Positions 25,692 to 36,543 of a stretch of DNA of 64,000 nt are shown here, one piece after another. Each line of letters starts with the position of its first letter. Position 1 is the stretch's first letter. The stretch is from positions 3,844,001 through 3,908,000 of the forward strand of contig NC_083563.1 in NCBI RefSeq assembly GCF_019925205.1, written 5' to 3'. Under the pieces are notes generated by a model, which saw only the letters and a list, made by a program, of their open reading frames with translations, was not told where the DNA came from and did not search any database. The stretch comes from Metopolophium dirhodum. Taxonomy: Eukaryota; Arthropoda; Insecta; Hemiptera; Aphididae. Position numbers and translations under genes: made by a program.

Positions 25692-26048
25692 CAGTGTTAC
25701 TGGACTTATCCAGACGAATATTTATTCATCTTTTATCTTATCTAGATAAATATAGTTACGAGGTATCTAAACGTTCGTCTTGGATAATTTTTTTACTAAT
25801 CGAAATGAATTCGTCTGCAGGATACGTTTTTTATTGATAAAAATCGCGAAATTGTACGAACGTATTTTAAATATTTACACAGATTCTCAAACCAAGTGTA
25901 TGGCTTATAAATAATGTAATTTGTGTAATTTATCTTTATCTAAATAAATATGAGTTAAGTTATCTTTTATATCTATCTAGATACATTTGAGTTGCATTAT
26001 CTCTATCTTTATCTAGATAAAAAAAATACTTATCTAATCCGAACACTG
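25692..26048. mobile_element. hAT-like MITE rich in GATA motifs
   Basis: The element begins CAGTGTT at 25692 and ends AACACTG at 26048, a 7-bp inverted terminus typical of hAT elements. It is flanked by CTTATCGC (25684-25691) and CTTATTGC (26049-26056), an 8-bp target duplication with one mismatch. Length 357 bp, non-coding. The interior has many TTATCT / AGATAA words, including the palindromic TTATCTAGATAA, so by my reading at least ten WGATAR matches. A transposase gene is absent. Confidence 0.75.
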
Positions 26049-26123
26049 CTTATTGCGGCGCACTTTGATACTTTCGTGTTATTATAATATTATTATGCGA
26101 CCGTCGGCTATAGAATATTATTA

Positions 26124-26237
26124 CCCAGACAGCAATTTTTTGTTTGATAATATTACTATGACATTATAATTACGAACAATATTAGTATGACGTTATTATA
26201 ATTTATAATATTATATCATTACGAAATGCTGTCTGGG
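26124..26237. mobile_element. 114-bp miniature inverted-repeat element with TTA flanks
   Basis: Perfect 11-bp inverted termini, CCCAGACAGCA at 26124-26134 and TGCTGTCTGGG at 26227-26237, enclose an AT-only-like interior. TTA occurs directly on both sides (26121-26123 and 26238-26240). A 3-bp TWA duplication is characteristic of PIF/Harbinger elements, so that superfamily is possible, but the assignment is inference. Confidence 0.7.
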
Positions 26238-26458
26238 TTAGCCGTTGAATACGACGGGGAATACCCCGCGAACATCACCTGGTGGTACCAGACGTTATTG
26301 TTTGCTGACGATCCGACCGAAGTCGATAAATATAATAATATTATTGCTATTAATCATTGTTATAATACCACGGTAATCGTCAGCAGCTCACCACTTTAAC
26401 ACGATTGCGAAAGCACACGTTGGCTTATCGTACGATTATTATTTTAAATTGGCTCTGA

Positions 26459-26605
26459 ATTATTATTATTATTATTATTATTATTATTTTTTTTTTTTAT
26501 TTTTTTCATTGATTAACCCGCGGCCACATAGACCATTGGGTGGTTTATCAACTGTGGGGGAGGGTCTGTTGTAGGTTGGGTTCACACGTGTGTTTTGTAT
26601 TATTA
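26459..26605 (-). mobile_element. 3' fragment of the tRNA-derived SINE family
   Basis: Read on the minus strand, CCTACAACAGACCCTCCCCC then ACAGTTGATAAACCACCCAA matches the 3' part of the SINE at 19331 (CCTACAGTACCCTCCCCCAC and AGTTAAAAACTACCCAATGG). It is followed by an A-rich stretch and about ten TAA repeats, which appear as the TTA microsatellite at 26459-26487 on the plus strand. The tRNA head is missing, so this is a 5'-truncated copy. Confidence 0.75.
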
Positions 26606-29600
26606 TGTGAATGTATTAGTACTACATAAATACAAAAAAATAATGGGACGAGAATGATTTGAAGAAATTTTACGACTTCCAGATATCGTGATGAACGAAA
26701 ACCGATCCAGTTTAATTTCAAAAATTCCTGGGAATAAGTCAGTATGATTATATTCTCATTAAAATAACAACTGCAAAAATTAAAATGATTTTTTTGCAAA
26801 TTATGGTTACGTAAATATTTCAGTTCAGTTCAGCTCTTGTTAAAATTTTAATATTATTAAAAACTACCGGGAATTTAACACTTCATACTTTTTTAATGAC
26901 GATAATATTCAGCCGGTATTTAGTTAATCGTCGCACTAATATATTATTATTATGTACTAATGTACTATAAATGTCTACAATCGATTAACTAAAAAAAAAA
27001 CAACTTGTGGTCAAGTGCCCAAATATAAACCTTAATTAACAAACATTTTTAAAATGTTCCTTGAAACAAATCAATTATGAATTTACTTATGTATACATTT
27101 TTACATTTACTGTCTAAAAACTTAGTCTTGTTTTTTGAATCGTTTGCCGTTTCTCTACATTTGCACGTACACGTATGTAATACTATCTCCGTTTATATAA
27201 TATGGTGTATAAAATGTAAAATAAGTTCGGTTGAATTTCGTACCACGTGGCAACCCCGAACTTCTCCAACACACAATTGTTATTATGATGACGACACGAT
27301 GAATGGGTAAGCACAATAAAAAACATAATAAGAAAAAGACGCAACTGGATTTGAATATAATACTGCTCAAAAGTGATATGGGTTAGGGAAGAGAACACAT
27401 TCTCAAAATGAAATTAACTTGGTAAAGAAGTTGGCTGGATACATGTGCGAGGACTCTTGACTTTAATAATCATCCCGACTTCACCAAGACCGTCTTACCG
27501 TATTTACACTCAATATTTTCAACGATATAATAATATGTTGGAAATAAAATCCAAAGTTTAATAACGTACGATTTCAATGGACTGAATAAAAATAGAAATT
27601 AAATTAAATAATACATTCCTTTAATATGTGTAACGTTTTATTCAGTGCAGCTAAAAAATACGTAATATTGATTTACTTATGAATCATAATAATATGTAAG
27701 TTCATGTAAGCATATATTATAAGTCAATTACCTATATAATATAATTAGCAAAATAAAATTATTGAATTGATATAATTAAAAATATAATATAATTTTATCA
27801 ACTACTTATTACTCATACATTAATTTAGTTTTTTAATTTTTTCAAAGCTAATACATATTATACATTATACATATATAGTGAGCATACATTTGCATAAGTT
27901 TTAAAATGTATACAACGTAAATCTTCATGGATGTTCTCTATAGGGATCAACATTTGATTGAAAATGTATAAAAAAAAAATAATATAATAATACAATGATA
28001 CGTACGCCGTATTGACACATGTGAAATGACAATGACAAGTTTCTTTATCTATTTTTATTAAACTTAGATTATTTTAATTTAAAGCGTTAATACAACTTTT
28101 AATTTTTGCAAAAATTCTGTTTTTTTTTTTAATTTTCCAAACTGGGTTTTTCGGAAATGTTTTATTTTAATATTCTCCGGTTTTTACATATTTTCCGAAA
28201 CTGGAAAAAATGAGGTTTTCTGACATTTCCCGGAAATTTTCCGATTATAATGTCCTATTACATGATATTTATCATTAACTTTACCTGAGTATTTTCGATA
28301 TATTATATCTACGTTAAGCATTATCTACGTTATTATTTAATCCAGAATATTAAAATATGTATAGTGGGAAAGTGCGTATTCTTTGAATGCTATAGGTATA
28401 CAACACTAAGTAGGTAAGTAACTTTTAAATTACTATAATTTATTTTACATTTTAGTGATATACTTTTTTCTTAGAAAAGAACCAACGAAAAAATATATCT
28501 ATTTTTTAATGAATGGTTGTGTTTTTTTTAAAATAAGTGTCGACGGCCGACGGCGTAACAAATATTATCTGTAAAATTAAATCTAAAGTCCCTTTTTTAA
28601 TTTAGGTTTCGGGAAATGTAATTTATTCATATTGTGGTGTTAAAAACGTTATGGATAGACCGTTTATATTAAAAACAAAATAAATAAATAACTATCGTCT
28701 ATCAGCCTACACAATACTGTTACAATAATATTATTATGTACAACCATACGAGATACTCAATGTGCTACGTTCTATTATTTTTGGTCAACTAACATTGCAA
28801 AATGTTTCGTTTCTGGTTTCCGGAGCCGTCCGTATAAAATTATAAAACCCTTTATAATGTAATATAAATAGCATTTTTGAAGAGACAATTGTGTTGTTTG
28901 AACATAATATCGATTTTTTCAAGACATTATTTTTTGAAAGTTGGATGAGTTTTGTTTTGCATAATATTGTTCTATAATGTCCAGTACCACAAATAATATA
29001 TTATTACTATTATTATTAATATGAGCGTGTATTAGTTTGCAGAAAAATAATACACCAACGCAGAATGTATACCATGTAATAATTTACTGAATAACAGTTT
29101 TATCATTGATGTACGTTCATATTATTTGCAAATATATTTGTTAAATATTTAAAATGTTTTCAATTATATTTGTTATGTTAAGGTTTTTGTCACACCTTTT
29201 AAATCTTATATAAATTATGTGAATAATAAAAAATTGACAAAATGGCTCAATCTTTTGACTAATTAAAAAGTTTTAACATAGCATTTTAATCGAAACTCTC
29301 TTTGACCACGAAACTTCAAACCAGATAATATGACAAAGACGACAAACGTCTATAAAAGTTTAAAGTGTACAAAAGTTTAAGAAAATATCAATTGCTGATA
29401 AATCAGTCATCCATAGTTTTGCGAACCATTTAATATTTATTTTCATACACTTTTATACTCATAACTTTCTTTCAATGAAAACACTTAAAAGTGAATAGTA
29501 AAGTGAGACTTAGTTTTATAGAAATTTACACTGCAAAATATATTTGAACTTCTCTGACTATTAAACATTTGATAATAATTGTGACATTTTTTTAATTAAC

Positions 29601-30666
29601 CACTATAAACTAACAGTTACTCCCATATTATTATAGTTTAAATATATGAATTTATATTATAAATGTGAGTCAATTAAATTGAAAAGAAAACCATAAGCAA
29701 CTTGAATTCCAAAGTTACTAAGTACTTTTGGAAAATTTAAAATAATTAATTTCAACAGAATATGTGCAGTTTTGAATTTTTATAGGGATAAATATTTTCA
29801 AAGGAATTATACAAACACGATATTATAGTATCTCTTAAAGTCTCGTGTCACATATTTCTGAACTATTTTATGATTTACATTAGCCATCGTTCATGGAACT
29901 AATACTTTACCTCACATTAAAACTATAAACCTCATTTTTTTTTTTTTAGAAAATGTTGATATCAAATGAAATACAATACATATAATATAATATAATGTTT
30001 GAATAGGTAGGTAAAAGTATAAATTATTGTCAAAACTCAACGTCCAATGATGTGTATAATATTTTAATTGCCAGTAAAACTGTAAACAAATTTCAACAAA
30101 TAGCTACAATTTGTAATCAATCACAATATTACACGCAACTATTTGAAACTAATTTGTGTCTTATAGCGATTCTCGTGGGATTACTGCTATACTGAAAACT
30201 ATAGATATCCCATTATTATTTTTCACTTCTGAATATAGCGAAAAATAAAATATTTCTGGAGTCTTAGCAGTCACATATAACAATTGAAATGTTTAATTCT
30301 AAAGTAAATTTTACACTACCTACATAGTACCTATATAATATAAACTTTTTTTAAAACAAAATTTTTCTTTTTTGAAAATAATTAAATGGTGGATAAAAAT
30401 GAATATTTTACAAATGATTCTATAATTTTTTACACAAAAAAACTCCGATTTTTAAAAAAATAATAATAAAACGTAGATTTTAGAGAAATATTCCCACCAA
30501 AACTACACATCTAAATAAATTTCTTTCACAATTAATGTATTGATTTAAACCAAATACATTTTTATCAATACCAAAAATGAACTTTAAAATTATTCCAGAA
30601 CTATGAACGCAAAAATGAAAATTGCTGTTTATAAAATTATAACAAAAAATAGTTTTCTTTACTTAC
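26606..30666. other. AT-rich DNA, no gene recognised; possible intron downstream of the 30.7 kb exon
   Basis: If the signal-peptide exon at 30667-30840 is real, its gene continues leftwards on the minus strand through this stretch. I searched for minus-strand acceptor/donor pairs with open frames and found none that convinced me. Isolated donor-like words (GTAAAG after CAG near 28283, after GAG near 29909) have no acceptor partner. Confidence 0.45.
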
Positions 30667-30840
30667 AGTTTACGTCTAGATTGCCATACAGAAAAATCAA
30701 CGCAACAATAACCAAATATCTGTGAAACATTTTTGATTGAAATTCTCGATGACAATTTTTATTTCAACGTTTGTTTTCACTGCAGCCCTCGCCTGATTCT
30801 TTCGTTTCAAACGCCATTCCCGTGCGACGAATTAGTTCCC
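30667..30840 (-). CDS. candidate signal-peptide exon of a secreted protein (partial gene)
   Basis: On the minus strand an excellent acceptor (pyrimidine run ending TTTTCTTTTAG at 30841) opens an exon with 110 nt of 5' leader. An ATG follows at 30730, then 21 codons plus one base, then the consensus donor GTAAGTAAAG at 30666 downward (intron phase 1). The encoded peptide starts MFHRYLVIVALIFLYGNL: a short polar/basic n-region, a hydrophobic core of about ten residues and a polar c-region, a textbook secretion signal. The leader holds an upstream ORF of 17 codons (ATG GCG TTT ...). Aphid salivary effector genes commonly have a separate signal-peptide exon, so a secreted effector is possible. 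That is inference, since no downstream exon was found. Confidence 0.5.
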
Positions 30841-33744
30841 CTAAAAGAAAAAAAGAAATATCATTTGAATCATTTAACTATGAAATATAGCTAAGTACAT
30901 TTTTTTTTTTATTGTGTTATTTTCACAAAGTCGAACAACAGTTATTTAAACAAACATTATATAGGTATTCTATATAGTCACGCCCAAAATCATTATTGCC
31001 AGTATAAATTAACTAACAGTATAATTAAATTATTATTCATATATTTTATGTATGTACATATTTGTATATACAATGTCTACTCTAACGTAAAAAGTTGATA
31101 ATCAAAAAGTAAACTCTAAACAATACGATAATATTGAATTGGTTTTTTCTACCACTGACCCGATTCATACACCGTTACAGTATAATATAATATGAGTATA
31201 ATATGTGACGTACAATTAAACGTTGCTTAAATAATTAAATGTTTATATTATCATTGTACTATAATGTACACCTACTATAACGTATGTCTCGTACTTTCAC
31301 GGAACAGAACGATAGGGTTAATACGGCAACTTGTAAAGGTCAATTGTACGGGAAAACTGAATAGAGTGATATTTATTCAAACGTTACCGGTGATAAATGT
31401 TTATCCCCGAAACGAACTTTTTTATTTGTTTGGTATATTATACTTTTTCATTTTCGGTCCATACAAAGCTAGTCGCATACCTACTCAATATGTATAAAGA
31501 TACATCATAATAAAATCAATATAAGTATACTATTGTACTGAATTAATAAAAATAAATATTAATATATTATTATTGTATACAACACAGCGAGTATAATACA
31601 GTGTTTCACCAAGCCCCTTTAAGGGTTAATAATGCATTTAGTAAAATTAGGATTTTCAGAGATTATGCAATATTTAAGTATTATCTTTTGTTGATACGAG
31701 AATATTTTTTTTAAATGAGATTTACCTTTTTTTCTGTATATTTTTAACTAGGTGATTTTTTTTACATTAAAGCATTTTAATCTAAATTCAAACAAGTAGT
31801 TTCTGAATTATTAAGCTTTATGTAATAACAATAGTCCTTAATAATGATTTTACTTTAAATATTAAATATCTACTAAAGTAAATATTATAATATTTAGTCT
31901 AGTATTTATTACACTCCGAACATGTTTAAAAATTATAAAATGTTAATGAAATCATATTAATTTCAATAATTTTCAAACCATATTTTATAGACACATTATA
32001 TAACCCTCCATATTTTATAGACACATTATCATGGACTATTATACTTAGTACTTAAAGTTTAATGACTCAGAGATGATACCTACTTTAAATCAAATTTCGA
32101 TTAAAAATATCAACATTTAAAAAAAATCATTTCCATTAACAACTTTAAACAAAAAGGAAATTCACATTTGGAAAATGAAGTTTGTATCGCCATCACAAGA
32201 AACTTTTTAAATGCTATAAAAAATCAAATTACCTATTTGAAAATATGGCCCTTAAACTTACTTAAAAAATTCCAAAAATTATAATTCGAATAAATGTATT
32301 ATCAAAGGAAAAGTTGGCTTGGAGAATCATACCTATTATACATCATACGTACTGACCTCAGCAATCTACTATGTATAATTCCTTTTAATCATTTTTTTCT
32401 ACTGCCTACTATACATTTAGTAATAACAATATTAGACACGATAAAATATGACTATATTTAAGTGGATATTTATTTATTAAAAAGCCTTAGGAATTAGTCT
32501 CATTCGGTCAGTCTACGTTGATTAATTGCATGAACCCATATAAACGGTCCTTAAATTAATTAATATTCGCGCCTGTTTAATAAGGAAACACTTTCGGCTG
32601 ATAATATTTTCGATGAATGTCACACGATTTATCGTATTTTATTATTTTCATCACCATTGTGTGTACATTGATTGGTGTGACGTAATAATCTGTATTGCAA
32701 TAATTTACGTTTTTAGATAAAATAGCTGAAAGTTATCGCGAAAAAATACTTCATAGTATATGGCCCCATATGGGGTAATTATTCATTACAACAACAAGTT
32801 GATTTTATTTTGTTTATATATATTTATGTTCATTAGCCATAATCACGACCCGCCAATATCGGTTTGTCCACGGTAAAATACCATTTATCATTATATAACA
32901 ATAGCCGGCAGTGGATAAAACATAATATTATACCACCACCAAAACAATATAGTATATTGACCGACCGCCTCCTACATTGACTGAGCACAGATATAAATTA
33001 AGTTACGCGTGGTCATTGATCGCATATCGATGCACATAATATTAAGTATACAAAAAAATGAAAAGGTTTATTTTTGGGCGAGTTGCTCGGTAGCACACAT
33101 ACATATTATGTAATCATCGATTAGTATTTTATGTTATTGGAAAAAATAGAAGCCGTTATATAATACAATATTATCCTCTACACGGCGATGATGACGTCTT
33201 CTATGATATCACGGTCGTAATATCCTGCAAACAACTTTTTCGGCGACGAATCGTGCAAAATGTCAGTCACAAATATCTTAGCACACGTATTTTGTGCAGT
33301 TCATTTATTTTATTTTTGACTATTTTTGATCTTGATATTATGAAAAATCGTTTTGAACAATAAATAAATACAATTTTAAAAATTGCATGTCTGCAAATTT
33401 GAATTCTCAAATAAGATGCAAACGTGTAGTTTAAACTTGCATAGTTCATTCAAATATTTTTAGTTATAATTCTACTATCCTAAGCAGTAAGCACTTATAT
33501 TTTTTGTTTCTTTTAAAGAAGATGTGTATAATTTTGGAATCAAAAGTTTAAACTCAAATAATATGTATACTGCAGCTCGTATAATTTTCAATTTACTGTA
33601 TGTTATAAAATCGCTTACGCATAAATGTTATATATGTTATAAGCATTCCGCAAATAGATGAACTTTTGAATTATAAAAAAATGATTGTCAATTTAAATTA
33701 CAACGTTTTAAAATAATATTATCAATCAATAAAGATATTATATT
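30841..33744. other. AT-rich DNA, no gene recognised
   Basis: Background sequence. The 77-codon frame at 31264-31497 has no splice or family support. A 30-bp tandem duplication lies at about 31978-32029. Confidence 0.5.
31978..32029 (+). repeat. tandem duplication, 30-bp period
   Basis: CCATATTTTATAGACACATT followed by AT occurs at 31978 and again at 32008, with identical copies over 22 bases and a short unique remainder. It looks recent because the copies are identical. Confidence 0.9.
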
Positions 33745-34230
33745 CTGAGTGGGGCGATGAATGTTTTGAATTTACGATGATGTGAGTTTTTTTTTGTGTG
33801 TGTCTGTCATCACTTTTTGGAACTGTGTTAATTATTTGGTTGGATAGTAAATGAAAAATAACGATTTTAGCTATTTTGTTGTAATTTAAAAATATTATTT
33901 TGATTCGCAAGTACTTGGAACTTTTAAAGTATATATAATTTTATTTTATACACACAATGACATTTTTAAATGCATTGTTTTCGGGAAAATGTATTCAACC
34001 TACTGTATTACTAACGTCTGATAGTAAAATAAATTACTTTAATAGCAATAATATCATAAAATATACTTAGACTAACTTAGTAATATAGGCTAACAGACCA
34101 ATTTCGCTCAGACTCGTTTACAACAATTTTATATCATTAAAGTAAAATTTAACATAATATTCATTACAGTTATCCACGTGACACCGAATGTACAGCTAGG
34201 TGGTACCCACTTGCCCGTCGAATAAACGAT
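33745..34230 (+). repeat. interspersed repeat family, copy B (uninterrupted site)
   Basis: It shares landmarks with copy A: TAGCTATTTTGTTGTAATTT near 33870, ATTTTATACACACAATGAC at 33943, TAGTAAAATAAATTACTTTA near 34022, and GGTACCCACTTGCC near 34202. Its left part (GATGAATGTTTTGAATTTAC onward, TGTCATCACTTTTTGG at 33805) matches the flanks of the hAT insertion in copy C. Confidence 0.7.
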
Positions 34231-34669
34231 TTTCACTAAGTATATATTATTTAAAAGAATTTATTTTAAGGGAATTCGGAGGATTATATTTGACTGGGAA
34301 CAATAACAAAGCATTTTAATGTTTTTAGTGCATTTATAGAATAACTTAAAATATAAGTGCCCACACTAATTGGCTAGATGGTTATAATATTATATTACCA
34401 GTAATTTAGTATGATAAGGCGTAGTTAATTTTTCTAATTGATGAAATAAAATAAACGAACTCTTCAAAAATGATACCAGTGTTTCGTAACGATTGGGCGC
34501 TGAATAATAAGAGACTACATTCGAATTAATCTAATCCGGTAAGCACTAATAGCAACAGGTCGTTATTAAAGTAAAGTCATCGCGCTTAGTCAATCTCCGA
34601 TCCCTGATCTCTCTCTTCTCCGCACACGTAAGAGCTACTCTATTCTAATACTGACAGAGCTTAAACAAT

Positions 34670-35600
34670 AGTGCATGCGTTTTAGATTCTTAGCGGAACG
34701 ATGATTGATTTTACAATGATGCGTGTTTTTTTTTGTATTTGTCATCACCAGGGTTGGGATTTTATAGCCATTAAAATTGCATAAATATGCGCTATAATAT
34801 TACCTTAAATATCGCTAAATATGCGTTAAAAATATGCAATAAAAACACAATATATGCAAAAAAAAAAAAAAGGAAATGTATTAATTAATAATTTTTTAAT
34901 CACTTATAAATTATTATAGGTAGTTACTTAAGATTTGAAATAATTTAGTCACTCTGATCAGAATCCAAATGAATTGACTATACAACGCATTCGACGTTCG
35001 TTCAATAGTCGCAGTAGAAATCGACAAAAAAACCCAACTAAATTAGCAGATAACATAAAAATTAGAACCAAATACCTAATACGAAACTATCGTAATAATT
35101 CGACTGACAAACATCGAAAAACACTTTTACTAAAATATAATTTCATTTTGATCCGAAAACAGGTAAAAATGCAAAAAAATCTCAAAAAGTCCAAAAATAG
35201 CAAAATTTTTAATTTGAGTTCTCTGTAACATTTTTAGCTTACTCTGCTATTTTTCAAGCATCTTATAGGAAATATGCAAATGTTATAAAATCCCAACCCT
35301 GGTCATCACCATTTGGGGCAAAACACTACTTCGATTTTCTTCAACAGTATCTTGTACGATGGGAAAGTGAATTTAGTTGGTGCATTTGGGAGGTCAAAAT
35401 AAAAAATTCTCAATAGTTTTCGAAAGCGCAGGGAAGAAAAAACAGTAATTTTTACGGAAAAAACAATTTTGGTTTTTGGTGTAACTCTAAAATAAATAAC
35501 CGTAGATACAATTTTCACAGAATGATTATATTAGTATTTTCATAACATTGGTTATTTTGTTGCTATTGCTTCTATTGCTTACTTTTATAGAAATATAATT
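34670..35600 (+). repeat. interspersed repeat family, copy C, split by a hAT MITE
   Basis: The left flank (GAACGATGATTGATTTTACA then ATGATGCGTG) and the right flank (ATTTGGGGCAAAACAC, then GGTTATTTTGTTGCTATTGC near 35551) belong to the same family as copy B. The middle, 34749-35301, is a later insertion annotated separately. Confidence 0.65.
34749..35301. mobile_element. hAT-like MITE with 18-bp perfect inverted termini and 8-bp duplication
   Basis: CAGGGTTGGGATTTTATA at the left end is the exact reverse complement of TATAAAATCCCAACCCTG at the right end. The 8-base GTCATCAC lies on both sides (34741-34748 and 35302-35309) without mismatch. CAGGGTTG-type ends plus an 8-bp duplication place it in the hAT superfamily. 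Length 553 bp. There is no transposase; a basic 84-codon frame at 34974-35228 lies inside (starting TTG) and may be a relic or a captured fragment. Perfect termini and duplication suggest fairly recent activity. Confidence 0.9.
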
Positions 35601-36348
35601 GCATACGTTGTCTAAGTACAATCAAATATATATTATTGTCTTATTTTTTTTCAATAATTATATATTAAATGTATTGTGAATTTTAATAAATTTGTAAGAA
35701 TAGTAAGAAAATATGGTAAAATAATATATTTTATGGAATGAATACTAGTCAGTATAATCAAAATGTCTAGGTACCTAGTACCAATGTGATTTATCGAAGC
35801 GGAATAACCCATGTGTAATACTTACATAATACCATATAGAAGTAGTATAATATTATGTATTTGATAATCAAAATAATACTAACATTTTAAGGATGAACAA
35901 TTTCGTAATATAAATCAAGAAAATAAAATTGGGAATGATAAGTATTAACATGTTTAGCTAATCTTAGATATTTTTATATGATTCTAAAAACGGGAATGAA
36001 AATGTATTATATACATGTTAGGTATCCATACGACATATTATATTATTATATAAACTAACCCGAATGATGTATTAGATATATTTATAGGCGTTGATTTTGT
36101 CCAAATGATATGCATAAGTTCATCCATAGGATAATATGCGATTTCGGGACATTAGGCCAAATGAAAACCAACCAGTTGAATTAATTAAAATGTACCTACG
36201 TGCTACAATTTTTATTGTCATACACTCTTGATCGCGACACCGCGCGAATTGTGATTAAACGGCAAACTTGTAAAATTGCTCGCTCGTTATATCATCAGAT
36301 GTACGTACAAGGAGTATTCGTTGCACCGGAGATTCATATCAGACTCAC
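35601..36348. other. AT-rich DNA, no gene recognised
   Basis: Background sequence up to about 36190, then a GC-richer patch that leads into the candidate minus-strand exon. The plus frame at 36200-36385 starts with GTG and is antisense to that exon. Confidence 0.45.
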
Positions 36349-36543
36349 CGCGATCACAACACTTGCACAGAATACAATTGTTTGAGTAGATAACACTAAC
36401 CTTTTTTTTTTTTCTTCTTCTCGAGAGAGTCTAATATCATGCGGTAGGGACGGAGTAGAGGTAAAATCACAGAGCATATAGCTACTATGTGTTTTTATTT
36501 CTTTAAATCGCGTAATAGTGCTGTACATCAGCTCTGGAACCTG
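36349..36543 (-). CDS. candidate exon with a hydrophobic C-terminal segment
   Basis: On the minus strand a possible acceptor (ACAACTGCAG at 36544-36553) is followed by an open frame. An ATG at 36528 gives exactly 60 codons that run into ATCGCG then GTGAGTCTG, a good donor (36348 downward, phase 0). Reading starts MYSTITRFKEIK, passes a charged REEEKKKR stretch and ends in a hydrophobic TQTIVFCASVVIA segment that could begin a membrane helix. The frame is also open upstream of the Met (LQQVPEL), so it may be internal. No family recognised. The poly-purine run encoding EEEKKK weakens the case. Confidence 0.25.

Noticed and set aside
25432..25749. 105-codon plus frame
   Set aside because: It runs across the boundary of the hAT-like MITE at 25692, so its end is created by an insertion.
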